A stretch of DNA of 64,000 nucleotides, from contig NZ_JARULC010000003.1 of NCBI RefSeq assembly GCF_029688625.1, positions 372,001 through 436,000 of the forward strand, given 5' to 3'. Within the stretch, counting starts at the first letter, position 1; each line of letters starts with the position of its first letter. The position numbers were made by a program, and so were the translations under genes. Under the pieces are notes generated by a model. That model worked only from the letters and a program-made list of their open reading frames with translations. It was not told the origin of the DNA and did not search any database. This document shows positions 24,400 through 33,404 of the stretch, piece by piece. This DNA is from Qipengyuania marincola. GTDB taxonomy: Bacteria > Pseudomonadota > Alphaproteobacteria > Sphingomonadales > Sphingomonadaceae.

Positions 24400-25182
24400 T
24401 CAAATAATCGTGGTTCTCAGCATGGACAGCTTCAGGGGCGCACCGTCGCGGGCTTCCCATTCGAGCTTCCAGGTCTGGGCGCTGTCACGGTCGGGGAAGC
24501 GCGCCTCGATCAGAAAGGGCTCGCCCTCGCCAACCGGGCGGATGCTGCACAGTCGGGTGCGGCCTTCGATCGGCCCGCAATCTTTCCCTAGACCCCGGAC
24601 GTTCAGCATCGTCAGATCCTGCGGGTCGAAGGCCGCGAGCGTTCCCAGCGCGTCGTCGCATGCCCCCGCGTCGGTTCGGCACTCGAGCTGGTCCGGGCCG
24701 ATGCCGCCGAACTTCGCGGTATCGATAATTTCGGCAAGCGTGCGAAGGCCGTAAAGCTGCCGGTCGGGGTAGCGCTCGTTGCGCGGCACCATGCCGGTCG
24801 CCGCGACACAGCGATCGCCGCCCACCACGGCGCGTGGCGCGACAAGGTCCTGTGCCGGCCTGCGTTCGGCAATCCGGCTTTTGCCGCCTGGAAGGTCTTC
24901 CAGCAGGAAGCGATAGGTCGCGCGCCGACAGGTTCCATCGTTCCCGTCGCGAACCGGGCCCGTGTACACCGCATCGAACGTGCCTGGTAGCGCGAGGTGG
25001 CCGGTCCAGATCCTGCCGCTTTCGATGGTTCGCGCCACGTCCGCCGGAAGGAACAGGCCAACCTGATCGAGGGGGTCGCTCGCAATGAGCACATCCCTTG
25101 AAGGCAAAGGCTGCTCTGCCTCGCCAGCTTGCGCTGGTGCAGGCATGATTGCGACGCCAAGGGCAGCAAGTAACAGGCGCAT
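24400..25182 (-). CDS. Secreted protein of unknown function
   Basis: 260 residues from the ATG at 25182; an upstream ATG in frame adds ten residues without a signal. Signal peptide about 1-19 ending PAQAG. The mature part has six Cys in spaced pairs (GTCRRATYRF, DRCVAATG, LECRTDAGACDDALGT, KDCGPIEGRTRLCSI), suggesting disulfides in the periplasm. No domain family is recognised and no enzyme motif is evident. It lies between a convergent secreted-protein gene and parC. Confidence 0.7.
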   Translation of the reverse strand: MRLLLAALGVAIMPAPAQAGEAEQPLPSRDVLIASDPLDQVGLFLPADVARTIESGRIWTGHLALPGTFDAVYTGPVRDGNDGTCRRATYRFLLEDLPGGKSRIAERRPAQDLVAPRAVVGGDRCVAATGMVPRNERYPDRQLYGLRTLAEIIDTAKFGGIGPDQLECRTDAGACDDALGTLAAFDPQDLTMLNVRGLGKDCGPIEGRTRLCSIRPVGEGEPFLIEARFPDRDSAQTWKLEWEARDGAPLKLSMLRTTII

Positions 25183-25221
25183 GGCGCAAGCCTCTACCGC
25201 CGCGATCGACAAATCAAGCCC

Positions 25222-27510
25222 TTAGCCGAAACGATTGTCGCGCGGGAAACCCTGTGGCGGCAATCGCCCTGCCCCGCCGCGGGCGACCTTCCACTGCCAC
25301 ATCTCCGGCTCGGTCCGCGTGCGGCCTTCCTTGCCGCCCATCGTCCAGCTCAGGCCGTCCTCCAGCTTGAAGGTCGTCGCGTCGGACAAGCCGCCATCAC
25401 GATAGTTTTGCAGCTTGACGCCCTGGCCCTTGGCGAGATCGGGCAGTTCTTCGAGGTTGAATACGACGAGTTTGCGATTGTCGCCGACCACGGCGACGTG
25501 ATCGTGCTCCGCGGCGATCGGCCGCGCGACGGCGAGTTTCGCATCGCCCTTGAGATTGACGACCTGCCGCCCTTTTCGCGTTTCGGCGAGCAGATCGTCA
25601 GTGGTGGCCGCAAAGCCCTTGCCCGTGGTCGCCGCCAGCAGCAGTCGCTGCTTCGGCTTGTGGACGACCACCGCGATGATGTTCGCGCTGGTATCGATGT
25701 CGAGCGTGTTGCGCACAGGTTCGCCGAAACCGCGTGCGCCCGGCAATTTGTCAGCACCCAGCGTGAAGAAGCGGCCATCATCCGCCGCCAGCAACAGCTT
25801 GTCGGTCGTCTGCGCATGCAGAACGAAGGCCGGCCCGTCGCCTTCCTTGAACTTGAAATCCTGCTCCAGATCGACATGGCCCTTGGCGGCGCGGATCCAG
25901 CCCTTTTGCGAGAGGATGACCGTCACCGGCTCCTTTTCGATCATGGCATCCATGCTGAATTCGACTGCTGGTGCCGCTTCCGCGATGGTCGTGCGGCGGC
26001 GGCCGAGATCGGTGTCCTCCGCATATTCCTTGCGCAGCGCATTGAGGTCGCGCTTCAAGCGCGTGCGCTGGCGGGCGGGCGAACCGAGGAGCTTTTCCAG
26101 TTCCTCCTGCTCTTTCAGCAACTCGTCGCGCTCTTCGCGCAGCTGCATTTCCTCCAGCTTGCGCAAGGACCGCAGGCGCATGTTGAGGATCGCCTCGGCC
26201 TGCCGGTCGGTGAGCTTGAACTCCTCCATCATCACGGCCTTGGGCTCATCCTCGGTGCGGATGATCTCGATCACGCGGTCGAGATTGAGGAAGGCGATGA
26301 TATAGCCTTCGACCAGCTCCAGCCGCTTGGCAATCTGGTCGAGCCGGTGGCGGCTGCGGCGCTGAAGGATGTCGATCTGGCTGGCGATCCAGTTGTCCAG
26401 CAGCTCCTTCAGCCCCATCACCATCGGCGTACGCGTGCGGTCGAGCACGTTGAGGTTTAGGCCGAAGCGCGTCTCCAGATCGGTCAGCTTGTAAAGGCTT
26501 TCCTTGAGCAGCTCGGGATCGACATTGCGGCTGCGCGGCACGAGCACGAGGCGGATGTTCTCGTCGCTTTCGTCGCGCACGTCCTCAAGGATCGGCAGCT
26601 TCTTGTCGGCGATCAATTGCGCGATCTGCTCGATCAGCTTGCCCTTCTGCACCTGGTAGGGGATCTCGCTGACGACCAGCTGCCATTGCCCGCCGCCGAG
26701 CCGCTCTATGCCCGCGTCCCGATCCTCGGCCTTGTCCGCTTCGGCTGAATGGAACCGCCCGCGCACCCTGAAGGACCCGCGACCGGTCTCATAGGCGTGG
26801 CTGATCGTCTCGGCGCTCTCCGGCACGACGCCGCCGGTGGCGAAATCCGGCCCCTTGAACAGCTCCATGAGCCGCGCATGCTCGACATGCGGATTGTCGA
26901 TCACCTCCAGCGTCGCATCGACGATCTCGGCAACGTTATGTGACGGGATGTTGGTCGCCATGCCGACTGCGATCCCGCTGGCGCCATTGGCGAGCAGATT
27001 GGGGAAAAGGCCCGGCATGATCTCCGGCTCTTCTTCTTCGTTATTGTAGGTCGGGATGAAGTCGACCGTGCCTGCGTCGAGGCCTTCCATCAGGCGCATC
27101 GCCGTCTTGGTCAGGCGCGCTTCGGTATAGCGATAGGCCGCGGCGTTATCGCCGTCGATATTGCCGAAGTTTCCCTGTCCTTCGACCAACGGATAGCGCA
27201 GGGCGAAATCCTGCGCGAGGCGGACCATCGCATCGTAAGCCGCGGTGTCGCCGTGCGGGTGGTATTTGCCGATCACCTCGCCGACCACGCGGGCCGATTT
27301 CTTGAAGCCGCTTGCCGGGTCGAGCTTCAATTGCCGCATGGTCCACAGCAAGCGCCGGTGAACCGGCTTCAACCCGTCGCGCAGATCGGGCAGCGAGCGC
27401 GCGGTGATCGTGCTCAGCGCATAGACGAGATAGCGTTCCGACAGCGCGGAATCGAACGGCGCGTCGACGATTGCGTCGAAAGGGTCTTTTTCGTCTTCGA
27501 GAGTGGCCAT
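25222..27510 (-). CDS. parC: DNA topoisomerase IV subunit A
   Basis: 762 residues. With ParE it unlinks sister chromosomes. The breakage-reunion domain has RDGLKPVHRRLLW, the quinolone-region helix KYHPHGDTAAYDAMV and the catalytic Tyr128 in AAYRYTEARL. The C-terminal half shows the degenerate propeller of ParC rather than the GyrA-box repeats of gyrase (AKGHVDLEQDFKFKEGD, TTGKGF). The positions matching E. coli ParC Ser80 and Glu84 are T89 and D93; whether this is the lineage norm cannot be judged from one genome. Start ATG at 27510. Confidence 0.93.
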   Translation of the reverse strand: MATLEDEKDPFDAIVDAPFDSALSERYLVYALSTITARSLPDLRDGLKPVHRRLLWTMRQLKLDPASGFKKSARVVGEVIGKYHPHGDTAAYDAMVRLAQDFALRYPLVEGQGNFGNIDGDNAAAYRYTEARLTKTAMRLMEGLDAGTVDFIPTYNNEEEEPEIMPGLFPNLLANGASGIAVGMATNIPSHNVAEIVDATLEVIDNPHVEHARLMELFKGPDFATGGVVPESAETISHAYETGRGSFRVRGRFHSAEADKAEDRDAGIERLGGGQWQLVVSEIPYQVQKGKLIEQIAQLIADKKLPILEDVRDESDENIRLVLVPRSRNVDPELLKESLYKLTDLETRFGLNLNVLDRTRTPMVMGLKELLDNWIASQIDILQRRSRHRLDQIAKRLELVEGYIIAFLNLDRVIEIIRTEDEPKAVMMEEFKLTDRQAEAILNMRLRSLRKLEEMQLREERDELLKEQEELEKLLGSPARQRTRLKRDLNALRKEYAEDTDLGRRRTTIAEAAPAVEFSMDAMIEKEPVTVILSQKGWIRAAKGHVDLEQDFKFKEGDGPAFVLHAQTTDKLLLAADDGRFFTLGADKLPGARGFGEPVRNTLDIDTSANIIAVVVHKPKQRLLLAATTGKGFAATTDDLLAETRKGRQVVNLKGDAKLAVARPIAAEHDHVAVVGDNRKLVVFNLEELPDLAKGQGVKLQNYRDGGLSDATTFKLEDGLSWTMGGKEGRTRTEPEMWQWKVARGGAGRLPPQGFPRDNRFG

Positions 27511-27608
27511 GTCGCTCGCCCTACCACTGCCACGGCTCGCCTGTCACCGCGGAACGATGGGTCATCCCCATACGTTGCACGAGCAATAGCAAATCAAGGA
27601 GAACTGCC

Positions 27609-28166
27609 ATGACCAAGCGCGTTATGATCCTCGCCACCGACGGTTTCGAACAGTCGGAACTCATGAAGCCGAAAGCCAATCTCGAGAAGGCCGGGATAGA
27701 GACCACGATCGTCAGCCTCGAAAGCGGCGAGATCAAGGGCTGGGACCAGAAGGATTGGGGCGAAAGCGTCAAGGTCGACAAGACTGTCGATGAGGTCTCG
27801 GACTGTTCGGGCTTCGATGCCCTGCTGCTACCGGGTGGCCAGATGAACCCCGACATTCTGCGCATGAACGACCGCGCCATCGCCATCGTTCGTGAATTCG
27901 GGATGGCCGACAAGCCCATCGCTGCAATCTGCCACGCGCCGTGGTTGCTGGCCGAAGCGGATCTTATCAAGGGCAAGACCGTGACGGGTTGGCCGTCGAT
28001 CCGCACCGACTTGAAGAATGCCGGTGCGAGCGTCGTCGACCAGGAAGTGGCCGTTGACGGCAATCTCATCACCAGCCGCAATCCCGACGATATTCCCGCG
28101 TTCAGCCAGGCACTGATGGAAATGCTCGGTGAGCACGTGAAGCAGGAAGAGCTCGAAACAGCCTGA
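27609..28166 (+). CDS. DJ-1/PfpI family protein (YhbO/YraA-like, type 1 glutamine amidotransferase fold)
   Basis: 185 residues from ATG 27609, with AAGGAG just upstream. Nucleophile elbow AAICHAPWLL carries the reactive Cys; the acidic partner is likely the Glu in DGFEQSEL near the N-terminus. Members of this class act as stress proteins, proposed to be proteases, glyoxalases or deglycases; these activities are disputed. Single cytoplasmic domain of usual length. It is divergent from parC and ends at a good terminator (28190-28221). Confidence 0.92.
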   Translation: MTKRVMILATDGFEQSELMKPKANLEKAGIETTIVSLESGEIKGWDQKDWGESVKVDKTVDEVSDCSGFDALLLPGGQMNPDILRMNDRAIAIVREFGMADKPIAAICHAPWLLAEADLIKGKTVTGWPSIRTDLKNAGASVVDQEVAVDGNLITSRNPDDIPAFSQALMEMLGEHVKQEELETA

Positions 28167-28189
28167 TCCGATTACTCAGGAGTGAAACA

Positions 28190-28221
28190 GGCCTCGCCGC
28201 GTCATCGCGGTGGGGCCTTTT
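28190..28221 (+). terminator. Rho-independent terminator of the DJ-1/PfpI gene
   Basis: 12-bp stem (GGCCTCGCCGCG with CGCGGTGGGGCC, two G-U pairs in RNA) with a 4-base loop TCAT, then TTTTGTTT. Located 24 bases past the stop. Confidence 0.9.
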
Positions 28222-28312
28222 GTTTATGCAAATATAACCGAAACAAGGCGAAAGCGCCTGCCAACAGGCAGCTTGTCGGACCCATCGCGTTTGCTCGCGC
28301 ATTGGGTGAGGC

Positions 28313-30007
28313 ATGGGACCAGCACTCGGATTTCTCGTCGCCCGCATCCTTTTCGTCGTCGCGCTAATCGCCATGGTGCCTCCGGCGCTGGCGCAGGGGC
28401 GCAGCGTGGCAGAGGACAGCGAACCCTACGTCTATGAAGTCGAGAGCCTGCAGAATGCGACCGGCGCCGAAACGCCGCTCGACCTCGATACGCCGATGGG
28501 GCTCATGGAAAGCTTTCTCGCGGCCGGTGAAGCGGGCGACTGGGAGAGCGCATCCGCTGCGCTCGACCTTGCCAATGTCGACGGCGGGGACCCGGACAGG
28601 CTTTCCGCCCAGCTCTACGATCTTGTCCACCGCTCGATCCCGATCAGCTGGACCAGCCTGCCCGATCGGCCCGACGCGGTCGACACCGCCACCACGAGCG
28701 AAGATCCCATGGCAGGAGTCGCGCGCCGGTCCATCACCATCGGGCGACTGGCACTACCGGACCGACTGATCCCGATCCGCATCGCGCGCGTCCAGGCCCC
28801 CGATGGCGAACCGGTCTGGGTGTTCAGCCGCCAGACCGTCGCCAATGTGCCCGCGCTTTACGAGGTCTACGGCCCGACTGCTTTCGAAAAGGCCCTGCCC
28901 GCATCGCTGCGCAAACAGGCGTTCTGGACGCTCGCCTGGTGGGAAGTGATTGCCCTGCCCCTGATCCTGCTGGCAGGTGTCCTGGCCGCCGCGCTGACCT
29001 ATCTGGCCATCCGCCGCTGGCGCGCCTCGATCGAGGACGGAACCAAGTTGCACGGGGTCGTCACCGCAATCCACATGCCGGCCACACTGCTCGCCTTTGC
29101 CGGAACGATCGCGCTGGTCCGGGCGACCTTCTTCAAGCTGTCGGGGCCGGTGCGCGACCTGCTCGACCCGCTGCAGCTCACGTTGATCGTGGCGGCGATC
29201 ATTGGGATCGCCCTCTCGGTCATCGAGGCTCTGTTCGACTTCGTGACGAGCGAGCGTACCGAGGAATTGGAAGCGCCCGACAATCACGAGGACCGCAATT
29301 TCTACACCAAGCTCAGCGCGATGCGAAGGATCGTCACCGTCCTGCTGCTGCTCGGAGGGATCGGGTTCCTGCTGGTCGCCAGCAATCTGTCGAGCACGCT
29401 CGGTTTCTCGATCATGGCATCCGCGGGCGTGCTGGGCCTGGTATTGGTCTTCGCCGCGCGAAAGGCGCTGGGCGACATCATGGCGAGCGTGCAGATCGCC
29501 TTCGCGCAGACCGCACGGATCGGCGATGCGGTGCATTATGATGGCCAATGGTGCTATGTCGAAAAGATCGGCTTCACCCATTTGCGCCTGCGCACCTGGG
29601 ACGAACGCCGCGTCATCGCTCCGGTCAGCGACTTCACCAGCAACAGCTTCGAAAACTGGACCAAGCAGGATTCCAGCCTGATGATGCATGTAGATCTGGA
29701 ATTCGACAATCGCGCCGATATCGACCGCCTGCGCGGCCCATTCCGCGAGTTCGTCGATCGCGACGAGGGCGTGATCGATGGCGAGGATGCGGCCTGCAAT
29801 GTCATCGACCAGAACGCCAAGGCTATGGTCGTGCGGTTCTTGGTGCGGGCGCGCGATCCCAAGTCAGGGTGGCGCATGCATTGCCGGTTGCGCGAGCACA
29901 TGCTGGCCGCTGCGACGAAACTCGATGCCGCGACCGGCGACGAGCCGATGCCGGTCTATTTCGCCCGGGAGCGCGAAGTTCAGGTGACCGAGGGCGCGGC
30001 TGCCTAG
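28313..30007 (+). CDS. Mechanosensitive ion channel family protein (MscS)
   Basis: 564 residues. Signal peptide or first helix at 1-27 (ending PALAQ), then a ~180-residue periplasmic domain. Membrane helices lie at about 207-230, 250-270, 285-310, 340-358 and 363-385. The last is the pore-lining helix of MscS (SIMASAGVLGLVLVFAARKALGD), followed by the beta domain (RIGDAVHYDGQWCYVEKIGF, RRVIAPVSDFTS). It opens when membrane tension rises and releases solutes. The long extra N-terminal region places it among the larger MscS types. Converges with the ferredoxin gene, the stops overlapping by four bases. Confidence 0.9.
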   Translation: MGPALGFLVARILFVVALIAMVPPALAQGRSVAEDSEPYVYEVESLQNATGAETPLDLDTPMGLMESFLAAGEAGDWESASAALDLANVDGGDPDRLSAQLYDLVHRSIPISWTSLPDRPDAVDTATTSEDPMAGVARRSITIGRLALPDRLIPIRIARVQAPDGEPVWVFSRQTVANVPALYEVYGPTAFEKALPASLRKQAFWTLAWWEVIALPLILLAGVLAAALTYLAIRRWRASIEDGTKLHGVVTAIHMPATLLAFAGTIALVRATFFKLSGPVRDLLDPLQLTLIVAAIIGIALSVIEALFDFVTSERTEELEAPDNHEDRNFYTKLSAMRRIVTVLLLLGGIGFLLVASNLSSTLGFSIMASAGVLGLVLVFAARKALGDIMASVQIAFAQTARIGDAVHYDGQWCYVEKIGFTHLRLRTWDERRVIAPVSDFTSNSFENWTKQDSSLMMHVDLEFDNRADIDRLRGPFREFVDRDEGVIDGEDAACNVIDQNAKAMVVRFLVRARDPKSGWRMHCRLREHMLAAATKLDAATGDEPMPVYFAREREVQVTEGAAA

Positions 30008-30333
30008 AACCGCCGCATGTCGTGGCTCTCGGCGGGAATCGAGACCGCCAACCCGTCGAGCGCTTCGGTCAGGTCGATCTGGCAGGAGAGGCGGCTGGTG
30101 CGTGCAACACCCGCCGCGAGGTCGAGCATGTCCTCTTCCTCCTCGCTCGCTTCCTCGAGCCGGTCGAACCATTCGGGCGCGACGATCACATGGCAGGTGG
30201 AGCAGGCCATCTGGCCTTCGCACGTCCCTTCCAGGGGCAGTCCGGCGGCCTGCGCGACACGTAAGAGATTGTCTCCGGACTCGCATTCGGCGGAAACGGT
30301 ATCGCCCGCGGAAGTCGTGAATTCGACCCTCAC
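30004..30333 (-). CDS. 2Fe-2S ferredoxin (adrenodoxin type)
   Basis: 109 residues from a GTG at 30333 overlapping the stop of the upstream cysteine desulfurase; the frame remains open further upstream but has no Fe-S homology there. Cluster ligands: CEGQMACSTC (Cys 40, 46, 49) and a later Cys in RLSCQI (about 82), the C-x5-C-x2-C...C pattern of adrenodoxin/ISC ferredoxin. Between them is an acidic stretch (EEASEEEEDMLDL) suited to docking with a reductase. Probably delivers electrons for Fe-S cluster assembly, as it is translationally coupled to cysteine desulfurase. Confidence 0.92.
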   Translation of the reverse strand: MRVEFTTSAGDTVSAECESGDNLLRVAQAAGLPLEGTCEGQMACSTCHVIVAPEWFDRLEEASEEEEDMLDLAAGVARTSRLSCQIDLTEALDGLAVSIPAESHDMRRF

Positions 30334-31424
30334 AGGGCGCCCTGCGCTTTCGCCGCGGCGTTGATCTTTTCTGCCGCCTGCTCGATCTCGTCCATGGTGG
30401 TGTAGCGCCCGAAGCCGAGGCGGATGGACGCCTTCGCGAGCTTTTTCGGGAGGCCGATCGCTTCGAGCACATGACTGGTGCGCCCCGAGCCACTGGCGCA
30501 GGCGGAGCCGGCGGAGAACATCACGTCGCGCACGTCGCTCATCAACCGGTTTACATCCAGCCCGCCGCCATTCGGCCCGCGCGGGCGAATGTTGAGATTG
30601 CCGTGCCAGCGCGCCTCTGCGCTGCCGTTCAGCTCCCAATTCTCGAACAGTTCGCTGGCACGCTTCCAGAGCTTCTGCACATGCTCGGCGTCCTGCTCCA
30701 TCCGGTCCTTTGCCTCCTGCGCCGCGGCGCCCATGCCTGCGATCAGCGCCGCGCTGAGTGTGCCAGACCGCATGCCGAATTCCTGCCCGCCACCCGTCTG
30801 CACCTCGTCCAGTGACAGCCCCTCGCGCACCCACAGCGCGCCGACGCCCTTCGGACCGTGAAATTTGTGCGCGCTAATGGCGATCATGTCCGCGCCGGTT
30901 AGCTCGATCCGGCCATAGGCTTGCACTGCGTCGCAGAAATAGAGCGCGTTGTTCTCCTTCGCCTTGCGGTGCCATTCGATGGTCGGTTGGATCGTGCCGA
31001 TCTCGTTGTTCACCTGCATCAGACAAACTAGCCGAGTGTCGCTCGGCAAATCCTGCTTGGTGTTGCACTGCCCGTTCCTGGCGACATTGAGTACATGGCA
31101 CTTGCCCGCATCCTGTGCGGTGTCGAGCACGGCGGCATGTTCGATCGCGGAAACCGATACGGCTCCACCCTTGCCGCTTCCGCGAATGGCGAGATTGATC
31201 GCCTCGGTCGCGCCGCCGGTGAAGATCACCTTGCCGCCGGCCGGGAACAGCGCCGCCACCTGCTCGCGCGCGAATTCGACGGCGGCTTTTGCCTGCCGCC
31301 CCATGCGGTGCGGGCTGTGCGGATTGCCGAAGCCGGTCCCGCCCGGCCCGTCGAGCCAGCGCAGCATCGCGTCGCGCGCCTCGGGCGCGAGCGGGGTGGT
31401 GGCCTGGTAATCGAGATAGATCAT
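30330..31424 (-). CDS. Cysteine desulfurase (NifS/IscS-like), second of a tandem pair
   Basis: 364 residues. A PLP enzyme that takes sulfur from L-cysteine as a protein persulfide for Fe-S clusters and thio-modification. N-terminus IYLDYQATTPLAPEA; PLP Lys in SAHKFHGPKG; His in AIEHAA; mobile-loop catalytic Cys in SAGSACASG. The start ATG overlaps the stop of the preceding desulfurase gene, and its own stop overlaps the ferredoxin start, so three genes are coupled. Several extra Cys residues occur in the middle (KCHVLNVARNGQCN). All catalytic positions are present. Confidence 0.93.
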   Translation of the reverse strand: MIYLDYQATTPLAPEARDAMLRWLDGPGGTGFGNPHSPHRMGRQAKAAVEFAREQVAALFPAGGKVIFTGGATEAINLAIRGSGKGGAVSVSAIEHAAVLDTAQDAGKCHVLNVARNGQCNTKQDLPSDTRLVCLMQVNNEIGTIQPTIEWHRKAKENNALYFCDAVQAYGRIELTGADMIAISAHKFHGPKGVGALWVREGLSLDEVQTGGGQEFGMRSGTLSAALIAGMGAAAQEAKDRMEQDAEHVQKLWKRASELFENWELNGSAEARWHGNLNIRPRGPNGGGLDVNRLMSDVRDVMFSAGSACASGSGRTSHVLEAIGLPKKLAKASIRLGFGRYTTMDEIEQAAEKINAAAKAQGAL

Positions 31425-32449
31425 GCGTTTGCCATCTCAAGCCACACCTCGCAGAAGCGTTCCACCTCGGCGCGCGTCGTGTTCCAGCCGAGCGACACGC
31501 GGATCGTATTTGCGGCGATCTCCGGCTCGACCTGCATCGCCTCCAGCACGCGGCTGGTTTTCATCGTGCCGCTGGAGCAGGCGCTGCCCTGCGAGACCGC
31601 AATGCCCGCCATGTCGAAGCGCATGACCTGCGCGGTCGCGCTTATTTTCGGCATGGCGATGGCGCGAATGTAGGGCGTGGGGTCGGAGAGTGGGAGGGTA
31701 TGGCCGAGGCTATTGAGCGGTTCGAACACGGCCGGACCGACATAAGGATCGGTAGCTGCCTCCAGCGCAGCCGCCATCCCCAGCGCGCCGGGCACGTTCT
31801 CAGTCCCACGCCGGTAGCCGCGCTCGTGGCCGCCGCTCGGCTCCAGCATTGCGTAGTCCCGCAGGAGCAGCGCGCCGATCCCGATCGGGCCACCGAACTT
31901 GTGCGCCGAGATGATCGCCATGTCGCAGCGCGGAAGTTCGAATTTACCGGCGCTCTGGGCGCAATCGGCGAGCAACAGGCCATTCGCGGACTGCACGATC
32001 CCGCCAATCGCGTCGAGATCCTGCCGGTTGCCTGTTTCGGAATTGACATGCTGCACAGCGACAAGCGGTCGCTCACGCTGGACGGCCTCCATCAGGACTT
32101 CGAGATCGAGCGCCCCCTCGGCTCTTACCGGCAGGCGCTCCGCATCGGGCGCGGCCTGCAGGATGCAGTCGTGTTCGACAGCCGAAACCAGCCGCGCGCC
32201 CGCCTTCGCCTCGCGCAGCGCCAGCGCTGCCGCCTCGCTCGCGCCGCTGGTGAAGATCACCTCCCCGTCCCAGTCGAGCGCCGTCTTGATCCGCTCTCGC
32301 GCGTCCTCAAGCAGGCTCCGCGCCTTGCGCCCTTCCGCATGCGGCGAACTCGGATTGGCCCATAGCCGCAAGCCCTCCTCCATCGCTACTTGCGCTTCGG
32401 GGCGCAGCGGCGAGGTGGCGGCATGATCGAGGTAGATGCGTTCGGGAAT
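31421..32449 (-). CDS. Cysteine desulfurase (NifS-like), first of a tandem pair; no ordinary start codon for its N-terminus
   Basis: A class V aminotransferase with PLP Lys in SAHKFGGPIG, His in VEHDCI and catalytic Cys in SQGSACSSG. The first ATG in frame (32383) would give 320 residues and omit the conserved N-terminus. Upstream codons in the same frame read PERIYLDHAATSPLRPEAQV, the usual NifS beginning, up to a TAA at 32467-32465. Between that stop and the homology there is no ATG, GTG or TTG; the candidates are ATT at 32449 (giving 342 residues), ATC or CTG. I use the ATT. A start-codon mutation or a sequence error is the alternative. Stop overlaps the next desulfurase. Confidence 0.8.
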   Translation of the reverse strand: MPERIYLDHAATSPLRPEAQVAMEEGLRLWANPSSPHAEGRKARSLLEDARERIKTALDWDGEVIFTSGASEAAALALREAKAGARLVSAVEHDCILQAAPDAERLPVRAEGALDLEVLMEAVQRERPLVAVQHVNSETGNRQDLDAIGGIVQSANGLLLADCAQSAGKFELPRCDMAIISAHKFGGPIGIGALLLRDYAMLEPSGGHERGYRRGTENVPGALGMAAALEAATDPYVGPAVFEPLNSLGHTLPLSDPTPYIRAIAMPKISATAQVMRFDMAGIAVSQGSACSSGTMKTSRVLEAMQVEPEIAANTIRVSLGWNTTRAEVERFCEVWLEMANA

Positions 32450-32562
32450 GATACGGGCTCGAAATTATTGCGAAATCGGTGGCAGACCCTATATAGCCCG
32501 CGACCTCGCATGCGCCACCCGTGGCCGCGCGATACAGCACTAGTCCGACAGGTACCTCTTCC

Positions 32563-33219
32563 ATGCCGACCGTCATCTTCCCCGGCCCCGAAGGCCGTCT
32601 CGAAGGCCGTTTCTCGCCCGCCCCGCGCCCGCGTGCGCCGGTGGCGATGATCCTGCATCCGCACCCGCAGGGCGGCGGCACGATGAACGAGCAGATGACG
32701 CAGCGGCTTTACAAGACCTTCGTCAATCGCGGCTTCGCCACGCTGCGCTTCAATTTCCGCGGCGTCGGCCGCAGCCAGGGCAGCTTCGACAACGGGATCG
32801 GAGAGCTCTCTGATGCCGCGAGCGCGCTCGACTGGGTGCAGCAGGTCCATCCCGAAGCTCAGGTAACCTGGGTCGCCGGCGTCAGCTTCGGTGCGCTGAT
32901 CGGCATGCAGTTGCTGATGCGCCGCCCCGAGATCCGCGGCTGGATCAGCATTGGCGCGCCTGCCAGCATGTACGATTTCTCCTTCCTCGCTCCGTGCCCT
33001 GCCAGTGGGATCTTCATCCACGGCGCGCAGGATACGGTGGTGCAGCCGCAGGCGGTAACCAAGCTGGTCGAGAAGCTGCGTACGCAAAAGCACATCACTG
33101 TGCATCACGAGGAAATTCCGCGCGCCAACCACTTCTTCGAAAACGAGCAGGAAGAGCTGATGAAGTCGGTCGACAACTACCTCGACTTCCGCCTCGACCC
33201 CGCCTGCCCGATCAAGTGA
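32563..33219 (+). CDS. Alpha/beta hydrolase
   Basis: 218 residues from ATG 32563. Oxyanion region LHPHPQGGGTMNE near the N-terminus, RFNFRGVGRSQG, nucleophile elbow GVSFGA (Ser about 106), acid in HGAQDTVVQP and the catalytic His in IPRANHFFE. These are short 'alpha/beta hydrolase' proteins of unknown substrate found in many alphaproteobacteria. It is divergent from the cysteine desulfurase pair across about 110 bases, and the same neighbourhood is common in this order, suggesting but not proving a shared context. Cytoplasmic. Confidence 0.9.
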   Translation: MPTVIFPGPEGRLEGRFSPAPRPRAPVAMILHPHPQGGGTMNEQMTQRLYKTFVNRGFATLRFNFRGVGRSQGSFDNGIGELSDAASALDWVQQVHPEAQVTWVAGVSFGALIGMQLLMRRPEIRGWISIGAPASMYDFSFLAPCPASGIFIHGAQDTVVQPQAVTKLVEKLRTQKHITVHHEEIPRANHFFENEQEELMKSVDNYLDFRLDPACPIK

Positions 33220-33321
33220 CGTCCTGAAATTGCACGCCGATCCAACTCGGCGCGCAGGTCATCTCCCATAGATTTCGTCGGTCTGGCGGCATGCAGATTC
33301 GCGTCAGCTATCTGCGAGAAT

Positions 33322-33349
33322 TTGACAATGTTTTGTTATGTTGTAACAT
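33322..33349 (+). promoter_or_regulatory. Sigma70-type promoter of the tonB-like gene, with overlapping palindrome
   Basis: TTGACA (33322-33327), 16 bases, TAACAT (33344-33349). The inverted arms AATGTT and AACATT lie within it, and this AT-rich patch stands out from the GC-rich surroundings, so a repressor may bind across the promoter. Confidence 0.6.
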
Positions 33350-33404
33350 TGCGCATACGAGGAGTCGCAAACTGAGCCTCCCGCTTTTGGAAGAGGAGCA
33401 ACCC

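Noticed and set aside
25222..27510. Fluoroquinolone resistance from T89/D93 in ParC
   Set aside because: These may be the natural residues of this lineage; one sequence cannot show a resistance change.
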